A stretch of DNA of 64,000 bases from Clostridia bacterium (GTDB lineage: Bacteria > Bacillota > Clostridia > Oscillospirales > CAG-272): contig JAFTKO010000008.1 in NCBI GenBank assembly GCA_017453205.1, forward strand, positions 62,001 through 126,000, given 5' to 3'. The position numbers were made by a program, and so were the translations under genes. Below the pieces are notes generated by a model. That model was not told the DNA's origin and searched no databases. It saw only the letters and a list, made by a program, of their open reading frames with translations. Shown here in pieces: positions 1 to 7,293 of the stretch; the first letter of the stretch is position 1; every line of letters starts with the position of its first letter.

Positions 1-1
1 G

Positions 2-913
2 GCAAACGGCTATGACGGCGTTTGTGTGTTCGTCAACGACACCGTAAACGCGGCGGTGATCGACCGTTTGTGCGAAATGGGTGTCAAGGTGGTGGCATTG
101 CGCTGTGCAGGCTTTAACAATGTGGATATGAAGCACGCCTTTGGAAGGATTCATGTGTTGCGTGTCCCCGCCTACTCGCCCTACGCCGTTGCCGAGCACG
201 CAATGGCAATGCTTTTGACCTCAATCCGCCGCATCCACAAGGCTTATATCCGCACCCGAGATTTCAACTTCAGTCTGGCCGGAATGACCGGCTTTGACCT
301 GCACGGCAAAACAGTGGGGGTAATCGGTACCGGCCGTATCGGACAGGTGTTCATCCAAATATGCCGCGGGTTCGGTATGAGGGTGTTGGCTTATGACAAG
401 TATCAAACACCGGGGCTCGATAACGGGGATACGGTCAAATACGTTTCCTTGGAAGAGCTGTTTGCGGCAAGCGATATCATTTCCCTGCACTGCCCCTTGA
501 CCGAAGAGACCTACCACATCATTGACGAAAACAGTCTGTCAAAGTGTAAGCACGGAGTCGTGATTCTCAACACCTCAAGAGGGGCGTTGGTAGATGCGGA
601 AGCGCTTCTGACGGGCATTAAAACCCGCAAGGTGGGGGCGGCGTGCTTGGACGTATACGAGGAAGAATCCGAGTTATTCTTTGAGGACTTTTCGGGACAT
701 ATCTTGGAAGATGACACACTGGCACGGCTGATCTCCATGCCCAATGTGATCGTGACATCGCACCAAGCCTTTCTCACAGAGGAGGCGCTCTCCAACATCG
801 CGGAGACCACGGTTAAAAACATTGTCGGCTTTTTTGAAACCAATCAGTGCCCGAATGAGCTCTGCTACCGTTGCGGGAACGCCGAGGATTGCAAAAGCGG
901 AAAATGCTTTTGA
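2..913 (+). CDS. ldhA: D-lactate dehydrogenase (2-hydroxyacid dehydrogenase), 5' partial
   Basis: The reading frame is open to the window edge, so the true start lies upstream. The product would reduce pyruvate to D-lactate with NADH in the cytoplasm as a fermentation sink. The visible protein has the Rossmann motif GVIGTGRIGQ, the substrate arginine in NTSRGALVD, a DVYEEE segment and the catalytic histidine in SHQAFLTEEA, all typical of the LdhA branch. The C-terminus is odd: after the usual NEL it runs into CYRCGNAEDCKSGKCF, with four cysteines in about 16 residues, absent from classical LdhA. The family is clear, but lactate specificity is inferred. Confidence 0.85.
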   Translation, partial: ANGYDGVCVFVNDTVNAAVIDRLCEMGVKVVALRCAGFNNVDMKHAFGRIHVLRVPAYSPYAVAEHAMAMLLTSIRRIHKAYIRTRDFNFSLAGMTGFDLHGKTVGVIGTGRIGQVFIQICRGFGMRVLAYDKYQTPGLDNGDTVKYVSLEELFAASDIISLHCPLTEETYHIIDENSLSKCKHGVVILNTSRGALVDAEALLTGIKTRKVGAACLDVYEEESELFFEDFSGHILEDDTLARLISMPNVIVTSHQAFLTEEALSNIAETTVKNIVGFFETNQCPNELCYRCGNAEDCKSGKCF

Positions 914-967
914 GCGCACAAACCCGAAATATAAAAAATAATTTATAATTTTAAGGAGGATTTCATC

Positions 968-1480
968 ATGTTAAACGCAAAAGTACATGAACTGCTGAAC
1001 AGCCAGATCAACAAGGAGTTTTACTCCGCATATCTGTATTTGGATTTTTCCAATTACTTCAAAGCAAAAGGGCTTGACGGATTTGCCAACTGGTATATGA
1101 TCCAAGCCCAAGAGGAAAGAGATCATGCCATGCTGTTCTACACCTACTTGCAAAATGAAAACATGCCTGTCACCTTGGAAGCGATCGCAAAGCCCGACAA
1201 GGTTTTTGAAAGCCATATGGCGGTATTGCAGGCGGGTCTTGCGCATGAACAATACGTCACTTCCCTCATCAATGACATCTACGGCGCGGCTTACGATGTC
1301 AGAGATTTCCGTACCATGCAGTTCCTTGATTGGTTCGTAAAGGAACAGGGTGAGGAAGAAACAAACGCCAATGATATGATCTCCAAGATGGAGCTGTTCG
1401 GCTCCGATCCCAAGAGTCTGTATATGCTCAATCAGGAGCTTGCGGCAAGAGTCTATACCGCACCTTCATTGGTTCTGTAA
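968..1480 (+). CDS. ftnA: Ferritin (non-haem iron storage)
   Basis: A 170-aa ferritin. It oxidises Fe(II) and stores Fe(III) in a 24-mer shell, limiting Fenton chemistry during oxygen exposure. The ferroxidase ligands are visible: the early glutamate in NKEFYSAYLYL, the EERDHA motif around residue 50, and later acidic residues in the FVKEQGEEE helix. Length matches bacterial FtnA. An AAGGAGG ribosome site lies 8 nt before the ATG. It belongs to an oxygen-defence neighbourhood with the flavodiiron and rubredoxin genes downstream, though these are separate transcription units. Confidence 0.95.
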   Translation: MLNAKVHELLNSQINKEFYSAYLYLDFSNYFKAKGLDGFANWYMIQAQEERDHAMLFYTYLQNENMPVTLEAIAKPDKVFESHMAVLQAGLAHEQYVTSLINDIYGAAYDVRDFRTMQFLDWFVKEQGEEETNANDMISKMELFGSDPKSLYMLNQELAARVYTAPSLVL

Positions 1481-1539
1481 AGAAAGCGCGACGAACCTTT
1501 AAAAAATACACGCGGTATACAATCTTTCACCTTAACCCG

Positions 1540-1566
1540 AAAAGCCACCCCAACGGGTGGCTTTTT
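1540..1566 (+). terminator. Rho-independent terminator after ferritin
   Basis: AAAAGCCACCC pairs with GGGTGGCTTTTT across a CAAC loop. It lies between convergent genes, and the A-run on its left lets it also work for the CRP-family gene on the other strand. Confidence 0.85.
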
Positions 1567-1592
1567 AGGTTGCGGTCAAAGACGTTATATCT

Positions 1593-2252
1593 TTACAAAA
1601 GCCGGAAGTGATTTTTTTGAGTTTCAATCATCCCCTCTTTTTTCATTTTCCCGATCTCGGCGGACAAACCGCTCCGATCCACCTCCAAGTAATCGGCAAG
1701 CTCTTGACGGTCAAACGGAATATCGAAGCTGTTGCTGTCATGTTCCTTTGCTTGCAACGCCAGATATGCCATCAGCTTTTCGCGCGTGGTCCGTTTGGAA
1801 GTAACCTCTATCCTTTGATGAAACATAATGGTTTTGGATGCCATATCCTTCATCAAATTAAAAATCAGCTGCTGATGAAAATCGCAGTGATTGGAACAGG
1901 TGTGCAAAACATGACTGCAATCGATCAGCATGACCTCACAAGGATCATTTGCAACCACGCTCACGGGCAACGAACACACCTCGGCACAGGCAAAAGCCTC
2001 GGCAAACACTTGGGAAGCATTCAGTATGGACAAAATGCTTCGGTTCCCGTAATAGTCTACTTGAACGACTTGAACCGAGCCCGACAGGACGATCCCGATA
2101 TATTTTGCGGGATAACCTTCGGCAAAAATGGTATACTTTTTATCAAAGGTCTCAACCTTGGCATCGAGACATCCAAGCATGCGGAGTAGATTTTCGTCCT
2201 CGATCTGATAGAAAAGAGGACATTTTTTTAAAATTTCCAAATATTTTTTCAA
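1593..2252 (-). CDS. CRP/FNR-family transcription regulator
   Basis: A 219-aa regulator with an N-terminal cyclic-nucleotide-binding-like beta-barrel (about residues 15-125), a dimer helix and a C-terminal winged helix-turn-helix (about 182-202, DRQELADYLEVDRSGLSAEI). I place the start at a TTG at 2252. It is preceded by AAGGAG, and the only strong promoter (2296-2324) would start transcription near 2289, leaving the upstream in-frame ATG at 2291 outside the message. Eight cysteines, six of them clustered at residues 89-123 (C89, C93, C105, C112, C119, C123), suggest redox or metal sensing (inferred). It is divergent from the ferredoxin / flavodiiron cluster, which it probably controls. Confidence 0.88.
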   Translation of the reverse strand: MKKYLEILKKCPLFYQIEDENLLRMLGCLDAKVETFDKKYTIFAEGYPAKYIGIVLSGSVQVVQVDYYGNRSILSILNASQVFAEAFACAEVCSLPVSVVANDPCEVMLIDCSHVLHTCSNHCDFHQQLIFNLMKDMASKTIMFHQRIEVTSKRTTREKLMAYLALQAKEHDSNSFDIPFDRQELADYLEVDRSGLSAEIGKMKKEGMIETQKNHFRLL

Positions 2253-2267
2253 TTTTTTCTCCTTTTG

Positions 2268-2279
2268 TTGAAAATTCAA
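2268..2279. promoter_or_regulatory. Inverted repeat in the CRP-gene leader
   Basis: TTGAAAATTCAA is a perfect 5+2+5 inverted repeat about 10-20 nt inside the regulator's predicted transcript, just before its ribosome site. The TTGA...TCAA halves resemble a CRP/FNR box, but the spacing is 4 rather than the 6 of FNR sites. It is a candidate autorepression operator only. Confidence 0.35.
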
Positions 2280-2295
2280 CAGACATTTCATGATT

Positions 2296-2324
2296 ATTAT
2301 AGTATAATAAATGCGTAAAGTCAA
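2296..2324 (-). promoter_or_regulatory. Sigma-A promoter of the CRP-family gene
   Basis: On the minus strand, TTGACT (2324-2319) and TATAAT (2301-2296) are separated by 17 nt. The predicted start near 2289 decides the TTG translation start. Confidence 0.75.
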
Positions 2325-2357
2325 GAGAAAAACGAAATTTTTTTACAGGAGGCTCCC

Positions 2358-3056
2358 ATGCTGAGAAAGATCATAAAAATAGATGAGGAAAAATGTAATG
2401 GCTGCGGTGCCTGTGCCGCGGCTTGCCATGAGGGCGCCATTGAAATGGTGAACGGCAAAGCAAGGCTGACCCGTGAGGATTATTGCGACGGACTCGGAGA
2501 CTGCCTCCCCGCCTGTCCCACAAATGCCATCACCTTTGAGGAGCGCGAAGCACCCGCTTATAATGAGGATGCGGTTCGCCAAGCAAAGATGAAAAAGCAC
2601 GGTGTCAAGCTCCCTTGCGGCTGTCCCGGAACCGCGTCCAAGGCGATCAAACGCGAGTCCCCCGCTCCGGTGGGAAAAACAGCCGCGGTTTCCAGCCAAC
2701 TGATGCAATGGCCCTGTCAGATCAAGCTGGTCCCCGTCAACGCGCCCTATTTTGATGATGCAAATCTGCTCATCGCCGCCGATTGCACGGCTTACGCCTA
2801 CGGAAACTTCCATAACGAGTTTATCCGCAACCACATCACGCTCATCGGCTGTCCCAAGCTGGATGAGGGCGATTACGCGGAAAAGCTCACGCAGATCATT
2901 GCCAACAACAACATCAAAAGCGTCAAGATCGTCCGCATGGAGGTGCCTTGTTGCGGCGGCATCGAGAATGCCGTCAAACGTGCCCTACAAGCAAGCGGAA
3001 AGTTTATCCCATGGCAGGTGGTAACGGTCTCCACGGACGGAAAAATCATTGAATAA
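2358..3056 (+). CDS. 4Fe-4S dicluster ferredoxin-domain protein
   Basis: A 232-aa soluble iron-sulfur protein. Residues 8-60 hold a ferredoxin fold with two cluster motifs: CNGCGACAAAC and, more degenerate, CDGLGDCLPAC. Further cysteine groups follow in GCPG, IGCPK and VPCCGG, which could bind another cluster. Such proteins often sit beside CRP-family regulators and oxygen/NO-detoxifying enzymes in clostridia, and a role as electron donor to the neighbouring flavodiiron protein is plausible but inferred. The ribosome site ACAGGAGG precedes the ATG. Only 20 nt separate it from the next gene, so the two are probably co-transcribed. Confidence 0.85.
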   Translation: MLRKIIKIDEEKCNGCGACAAACHEGAIEMVNGKARLTREDYCDGLGDCLPACPTNAITFEEREAPAYNEDAVRQAKMKKHGVKLPCGCPGTASKAIKRESPAPVGKTAAVSSQLMQWPCQIKLVPVNAPYFDDANLLIAADCTAYAYGNFHNEFIRNHITLIGCPKLDEGDYAEKLTQIIANNNIKSVKIVRMEVPCCGGIENAVKRALQASGKFIPWQVVTVSTDGKIIE

Positions 3057-3076
3057 TTATTTGAGAGGAAACGGAA

Positions 3077-4867
3077 ATGTATATAACCAACGATATCAAA
3101 TACATCGGTGTAAACGACCATAAGGTCGATCTGTTTGAGGGACAGTATACCGTCCCCAACGGAATGTCTTACAATTCCTATGCGATCATCGACGAGAAGA
3201 TCGCCATTATGGACACGGTGGATGCAGGCTTTACCCACGAATGGTTGGATAACCTCCAAAATACCCTCGGCGGAAGAAAGCCCGATTATTTGATCGTCCA
3301 GCACATGGAGCCCGACCACTCGGCAAACATTATGAACTTTGTCAAAACCTACCCCGAGGCAAAGATTGTGGCATCCTCAAAAGCGTTTGTCATGATGAAA
3401 AACTTTTTCGGAACCGATTTTGCGGAAAAGCAGATCGCGGTGGGCGAGGGCGACACACTGACGCTCGGCAAGCATCAATTGACCTTTGTGACCGCACCGA
3501 TGGTCCACTGGCCCGAAGTCATTGTAACCTATGACAGCACCGACAAGGTCCTGTTCTCGGCGGACGGCTTTGGCAAATTCGGCGCCCTCGATGTGGAAGA
3601 GGCATGGGCGGACGAGGCAAGACGCTACTATATCGGTATCGTAGGCAAGTACGGCGTGCAGGTCCAAAACCTTCTCAAAAAGGCGGCAGGGCTTGATATT
3701 CAAACCATCTGCCCGCTCCACGGACCCGTGCTGACTGAAAACTTGGGATACTATCTTGGGCTGTATCACACCTGGTCGAGCTATCAGCCCGAAGAGGAGG
3801 GGATCGTCATTGCCTATACCTCGGTTTACGGAAACACCAAAAAAGCGGTGCTCCGGCTGGCGGAAAAGCTGGAAGCAAACGGTTGCCCCAAGGTAGTTGT
3901 AAACGATCTTGCCAGATGTGATATGGCAAAAGCGGTGGAGGATGCGTTCCGTTACAGCAAGCTCGTACTTGCCACCACCACCTACAATGCCGAAATCTTT
4001 CCGTTCATGCGTGAGTTTATCCATCATCTGACCGAACGCAATTTCAGCAACCGTACCGTGGGGTTGATCGAAAACGGAAGCTGGGCGCCGCTTGCGGCAA
4101 AGGTCATGAGAGGCATGTTTGAGAAGAGTAAGAATCTGGCCTTTACCGACACGACCGTAAAGATCCTGTCGGCACTGAACGAGGAAAGCATCGCACAGCT
4201 CGACGCCCTTGCCGATGAGCTCTGCCGCGATTACCTTGCGCAACAGGATGCCACCGCAAACAAAAACGACCTGACCGCACTGTTCAACATTGGCTATGGG
4301 TTGTATGTGGTCACCTCCAATGACGGTAAAAAAGACAACGGGCTCATCGTCAACACCGTCACACAGGTCACCAACACCCCCAACCGAATTGCGGTAACCA
4401 TCAACAAGGAAAACTATTCGCACCACATCATCAAGCAGACAGGCAAGATGAATATCAACTGTTTGTCGGTGGACGCTCCGTTCACGGTATTTGAAAAATT
4501 CGGGTTCCAAAGCGGAAGAAGCGTGGATAAATTTGCGGAATGCGAGCCGCTCCGCTCGGATAACGGATTGGTGTTCCTGCCTCGACACATCAATTCCTTC
4601 CTGTCGCTCAAGGTCGAACAGTACGTCGATCTCGACACCCACGGAATGTTCATCTGCTCCGTGACCGAGGCAAGAGTGCTTTCCGACCGCGAAACAATGA
4701 CCTACACCTATTATCAGAACCATGTAAAGCCAAAGCCCGCAACCGACGGCAAAAAAGGATACGTCTGCAAGGTCTGCGGCTATGTCTACGAGGGAGAAGA
4801 GCTCCCCGAGGATTTTGTCTGCCCGCTGTGCAAGCACGGAGCGGCGGATTTTGAAAAGATCAAATAA
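3077..4867 (+). CDS. Four-domain flavodiiron protein (MBL-flavodoxin-flavin reductase-rubredoxin)
   Basis: This 596-aa enzyme would reduce O2 to water, or NO to N2O, in the cytoplasm of an anaerobe. Domain order: metallo-beta-lactamase-like diiron domain (about 1-250, ligand motif HMEPDHS); flavodoxin (about 255-395, TSVYGNT FMN loop); flavin-reductase-like FMN domain (about 405-550); and C-terminal rubredoxin (VCKVCGY and CPLCKHG). The classical FprA has only the first two domains, so this version carries its own electron-input chain and needs only NAD(P)H or reduced ferredoxin upstream. A free rubredoxin follows directly. Oxygen versus NO preference cannot be read from sequence. Confidence 0.93.
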   Translation: MYITNDIKYIGVNDHKVDLFEGQYTVPNGMSYNSYAIIDEKIAIMDTVDAGFTHEWLDNLQNTLGGRKPDYLIVQHMEPDHSANIMNFVKTYPEAKIVASSKAFVMMKNFFGTDFAEKQIAVGEGDTLTLGKHQLTFVTAPMVHWPEVIVTYDSTDKVLFSADGFGKFGALDVEEAWADEARRYYIGIVGKYGVQVQNLLKKAAGLDIQTICPLHGPVLTENLGYYLGLYHTWSSYQPEEEGIVIAYTSVYGNTKKAVLRLAEKLEANGCPKVVVNDLARCDMAKAVEDAFRYSKLVLATTTYNAEIFPFMREFIHHLTERNFSNRTVGLIENGSWAPLAAKVMRGMFEKSKNLAFTDTTVKILSALNEESIAQLDALADELCRDYLAQQDATANKNDLTALFNIGYGLYVVTSNDGKKDNGLIVNTVTQVTNTPNRIAVTINKENYSHHIIKQTGKMNINCLSVDAPFTVFEKFGFQSGRSVDKFAECEPLRSDNGLVFLPRHINSFLSLKVEQYVDLDTHGMFICSVTEARVLSDRETMTYTYYQNHVKPKPATDGKKGYVCKVCGYVYEGEELPEDFVCPLCKHGAADFEKIK

Positions 4868-4904
4868 ACGAAAACATTTTAAAATTAAAAAATTGGAGGA
4901 AACA

Positions 4905-5069
4905 ATGATGAAAAAGTATGTATGCGATGTTTGCGGCTGGGAGTATGATGAGGCTGTCGGCGATCCCGACAACGGGATTGCTCCCGGAACGAAATTTGAG
5001 GATCTTCCCGAGGATTTTGAATGCCCGCTTTGCGGCGTAGGCAAGGATCAATTCAGCGAAGAAGCATAA
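4905..5069 (+). CDS. Rubredoxin
   Basis: A 54-aa single-iron electron carrier with the two CxxCG knuckles (CDVCGW and CPLCGV) and the conserved core [18 protein letters not shown]. The start is the first of two adjacent ATGs behind TTGGAGG; the longer in-frame extension upstream belongs to another frame of the flavodiiron gene. It is transcribed with that gene (37-nt gap) and probably shuttles electrons to it. Confidence 0.95.
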   Translation: MMKKYVCDVCGWEYDEAVGDPDNGIAPGTKFEDLPEDFECPLCGVGKDQFSEEA

Positions 5070-5076
5070 CAAAACG

Positions 5077-5125
5077 GCTCCCGCGGGGGATATCACGAAT
5101 ACCGTGACAAACCGCGGGAGCTTTT
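5077..5125 (+). terminator. Terminator between rubredoxin and ZIP gene
   Basis: GCTCCCGCGG pairs with CCGCGGGAGC, extended by an inner TCACG/CGTGA stem and followed by TTTT. The next gene's ribosome site begins only a few bases later, so this hairpin either ends the rubredoxin operon or attenuates readthrough into the transporter. Confidence 0.8.
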
Positions 5126-5142
5126 CATCAAGGAGGATAACT

Positions 5143-5895
5143 ATGGAAGCGGTATTATTGACAGCGCTTGGCGTTGGCGGTGCGACGGTGATCGGCGCCG
5201 TGATCGGATTTCTCTTTAAAAAAATTTCACACACATTTTCGGACATCGTACTTTCCTTTGCCGCAGGCGTCATGCTTGCTGCGGCTGTGCTCGGGCTCAT
5301 TTTGCCATCGGTGGAATACGGCGGCAAATATGGAATTTTGATCACGATCGCGGGGATCTTCGCGGGCGCGGTCTGCCTCAACTTTATCGACAAGCTGGTG
5401 CCGCATCTTCATAAGCTGGTCGGCGCGGATCAAGAGGCGCATCCCAATGCAAACCTTGGCAAGGTACTGTTGTTTGTGACCGCCATTGCGATACACAATC
5501 TTCCCGAGGGCATTGCCGCGGGCGTGGGCTTCGGTTCGGGGGACACCGCACAGGCGCTCATCATCGCGGGCGGTATCGCATTACAGAACATCCCCGAGGG
5601 CATGGTCATCATCGCTCCCATGCTTGCTGCGGGTGTCCCTCCGCGCAGAACCTTTGTTCTTGCCATGATCACGGGACTTGTGGAAGTGGTGGGAACACTG
5701 ATCGGATACTTTGCGGTGAGCATTGCCTCTGCCATTCTTCCCTTTGCGCTTGCCTTTGCGGGCGGTACGATGCTGTACGTCATCAGCGATGAAATGATCC
5801 CCGAAACACACGCGCACGGGCACGAACGCGGCGCGACCTACGCGTTGCTGATCGGCTTTTGCGTTATGCTTGTGACAGATGTCCTGTTGGGGTAA
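5143..5895 (+). CDS. ZIP-family divalent metal transporter
   Basis: A 250-aa inner-membrane protein with about eight hydrophobic helices. It carries the family's two metal-site helices: HNLPEGIAAGVGFG (helix 4) and NIPEGMVI (helix 5), plus EMIPETHAHGHE near the C-terminus. ZupT-like proteins take up Zn, Fe or Mn; the substrate here is unknown, but the ferritin and oxygen-defence neighbours make iron or manganese reasonable. I chose the ATG at 5143 behind AAGGAGG; an upstream start would lie inside the terminator hairpin. Confidence 0.9.
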   Translation: MEAVLLTALGVGGATVIGAVIGFLFKKISHTFSDIVLSFAAGVMLAAAVLGLILPSVEYGGKYGILITIAGIFAGAVCLNFIDKLVPHLHKLVGADQEAHPNANLGKVLLFVTAIAIHNLPEGIAAGVGFGSGDTAQALIIAGGIALQNIPEGMVIIAPMLAAGVPPRRTFVLAMITGLVEVVGTLIGYFAVSIASAILPFALAFAGGTMLYVISDEMIPETHAHGHERGATYALLIGFCVMLVTDVLLG

Positions 5896-5917
5896 AAATA
5901 AGGATATTCAAAAAACA

Positions 5918-6124
5918 TTACCGATAAGGTTCTCTTTTTTCGGTCAATCCCAAAATATAATCGGCAGAAGTATGATAATATTTTGCCAATGCGATCAATA
6001 CGTCTATCGGCAACTGTCTTTGACCGTTTTCATATTGTGAATAAGTATTTTGCTTGATATGCAAATACGCGGCAATCTCCTTTTGCGTGAGATCATGATC
6101 TTCTCTCAAATCTCTGATTCGCAT
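5918..6124 (-). CDS. Small XRE-family repressor
   Basis: A 68-aa protein that is nearly all helix-turn-helix: RDLREDHDLTQKEIAAYLHIKQNTYSQYENGQRQLP. Short XRE proteins of this type bind palindromic operators as dimers. Immediately upstream are two matching 15-bp inverted repeats, one in its own promoter spacer and one inside a divergent promoter, so autoregulation and control of that divergent transcript are likely. It converges on the ZIP gene. No toxin or phage gene is adjacent. Confidence 0.9.
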   Translation of the reverse strand: MRIRDLREDHDLTQKEIAAYLHIKQNTYSQYENGQRQLPIDVLIALAKYYHTSADYILGLTEKREPYR

Positions 6125-6166
6125 CGTTTCTCTCCCATCAAAAATATTATATGATTATTATATAAA

Positions 6167-6211
6167 ATCTCATCGTGAGATATTGACAAAAATCTCAATT
6201 TGTGATATAAT
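6167..6211 (+). promoter_or_regulatory. Divergent promoter with twin XRE operators
   Basis: A consensus plus-strand promoter (TTGACA 6183-6188, 17-nt spacer, TATAAT 6206-6211) overlaps two inverted repeats. Operator 1 is ATCTCA-TCG-TGAGAT (6167-6181, perfect). Operator 2 is ATCTCA-ATT-TGTGAT (6192-6206, one mismatch). Their centres are 25 bp apart. Operator 2 fills the spacer of the plus promoter, and operator 1 lies between the likely -35 and -10 of the XRE gene. Confidence 0.7.
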
Positions 6212-6217
6212 ATAATT

Positions 6218-6280
6218 CACAAAAGTCCCCTGGATTGCCACACAACTCCAAACAGCCACCCCTGCGGGTGGCTGTTTGAT
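6218..6280 (+). ncRNA. Candidate XRE-controlled small RNA
   Basis: The strong promoter at 6183-6211 reads into about 60 nt with no ribosome site or ATG, ending in a GC-rich hairpin. This would give a short RNA antisense to nothing but convergent with the 63-aa gene. The hairpin has only a weak T-run, so the transcript may instead continue antisense through that gene into repeat A. Confidence 0.35.
6250..6277 (-). terminator. Hairpin terminator downstream of the 63-aa gene
   Basis: AAACAGCCACCC pairs with GGGTGGCTGTTT around a 4-nt loop. It is 20 nt beyond the stop of the minus-strand gene and also ends the candidate RNA on the plus strand. T-runs are short on both sides. Confidence 0.6.
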
Positions 6281-6297
6281 AATTTCGGAAAATCCGA

Positions 6298-6489
6298 TCA
6301 AAAACCCTCCTTGTACCCCAACACGGCTTCATCCACGTATCGGCGCATTTCCTCCTTGGAGTTTACCCCGTGTGTCCCCGCGATGATCTTTCTCTTTTGC
6401 TCATCGCTGAGTAAGGCAAATTTTTGCATTGCTTCAAAATTCTGTGCAAGCGCCATTCCAAAGCCCATCGGCATTTCAAAGTTTTCCAT
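6298..6489 (-). CDS. Small conserved-looking protein, function unknown
   Basis: A 63-aa protein starting MENFEMPMGFGMALAQNFEAM. I chose the start because of a perfect AGGAGG 5 nt before the ATG; the longer in-frame ORF upstream runs through repeat A and is not credible. The sequence is predicted helical, with SDEQKRKIIAGTHGVNSKEEMRRYVDEA resembling the small-protein tails that cap helical bundles. No catalytic motif, signal peptide or membrane segment is visible. Confidence 0.65.
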   Translation of the reverse strand: MENFEMPMGFGMALAQNFEAMQKFALLSDEQKRKIIAGTHGVNSKEEMRRYVDEAVLGYKEGF

Positions 6490-6615
6490 AAAAACCTCCT
6501 GTATCAACATACCAATAGCTTGTCTCCGATTTGCGCTCCTATACCTATCATACCCGATTTTTCGGCTTGAGGGCGGCGGATATGCGAAAAAGCCTTTGCA
6601 ATTGCCCCTTTTCCG

Positions 6616-6948
6616 CACAGCAACAGCATTTATTTTTAGCATTTTTCGTGGGGGACTTTTGAGAAAAGTAAACGTGGCAAGCCACGTTGTAAGCGGCAAA
6701 GCCGCTTCGTTCCCCACACCCCTCAAAACTTTCAACGCGTTTTATACTTTGATATCATGGGAATGTTCGTACCTCTTTCGTCAGTTTTTTGATGGTATGG
6801 GAATGTTTATTCGCTATTCTAAGCAATAGCTTCCGCAAACCATTACACTTTCTCCATGGGAGAAAGCGGTTACCACCACCCAAAATGGTCCACATGGTTA
6901 CATTGAATCCCAATCTCATTACTTAAAAAAGTAAATGCTGTTGCCGTG
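6616..6948 (+). mobile_element. Repeat family A, full copy A1 (MITE-like)
   Basis: A 333-bp non-coding element. The ends are inverted: CACAGCAACAGCATTTA at 6616-6632 and TAAATGCTGTTGCCGTG at 6932-6948. Inside are a GGGGGACTTTT / CCCCAC hairpin arm, a GGTATGGGAATG motif, a CTTTCTCC-ATGG-GAGAAAG hairpin and a CACCCAAAATGGTCCA block, all shared with copies near 15.9, 30.6, 38.4 and 62.4 kb. In this copy the loop of the first hairpin has gained two small extra stem-loops. No target duplication remains. Confidence 0.8.
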
Positions 6949-6963
6949 GTTTTGCCCCGAGAG

Positions 6964-7127
6964 CAAAGTTGTTTTTTATGAAAAAACTCCCTTCGTCTCG
7001 CGTTGCTCGCCCCCGTAAAACCGTCAGTGGTACTACTACCGTGCGAATGTAGCCTTAGGCTCCTCCTTGGGGGAGCTGTCGCGAAGCGACTGAGGGAGTC
7101 CTCAATGTAAAGTTGCTTTTCATAAAA
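6964..7127 (+). repeat. Repeat family B, copy B1
   Basis: Directly abuts element A1. It contains a CCGTCAGTGGTACTACTACC block and a CTCCTTGGGGGAG hairpin followed by a GTCGCGAAGCGAC stem. The ends are loosely inverted (ATGAAAAAACTCCC versus GGGAGTCC...CATAAAAG). A rearranged copy in the opposite orientation lies at 57.8-58.1 kb. Such GC-rich hairpin repeats are common between genes in gut Clostridia. Confidence 0.65.
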
Positions 7128-7221
7128 GTACAAAAATCGTCTCTTTGCGGCGAAGTAAAAAATAATCGTAAAAAATATTTATATCGAAAATTGATTTCCG
7201 TGGGCTTTTCCGTCAAATCGG

Positions 7222-7250
7222 TTGACATTTTTGCAAAAATGTGATAAAAT
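7222..7250 (+). promoter_or_regulatory. Promoter of the DUF512-der operon
   Basis: TTGACA (7222-7227), a 17-nt spacer and TAAAAT (7245-7250), 43 nt before the GTG start. Confidence 0.75.
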
Positions 7251-7293
7251 AAGATATTAAAGTCTATTCTAACAAAAGAGAGGAGATGGGACC

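Noticed and set aside
2268-2279. FNR-type box in the CRP-gene leader
   Set aside because: Half-site spacing is 4 nt instead of 6, and the site lies downstream of the predicted transcription start, so it is kept only as a weak operator candidate.
6490-6735. Upstream extension of the 63-aa gene into repeat A1
   Set aside because: Reads through the non-coding repeat; the AGGAGG-ATG at 6489 is a much better start.
6606-6958. Target duplication around repeat A1
   Set aside because: The flanks (CCCTTTTCCG and GTTTTGCCCC) share only short GCCCC/TTTT pieces at different distances, so no duplication can be claimed.
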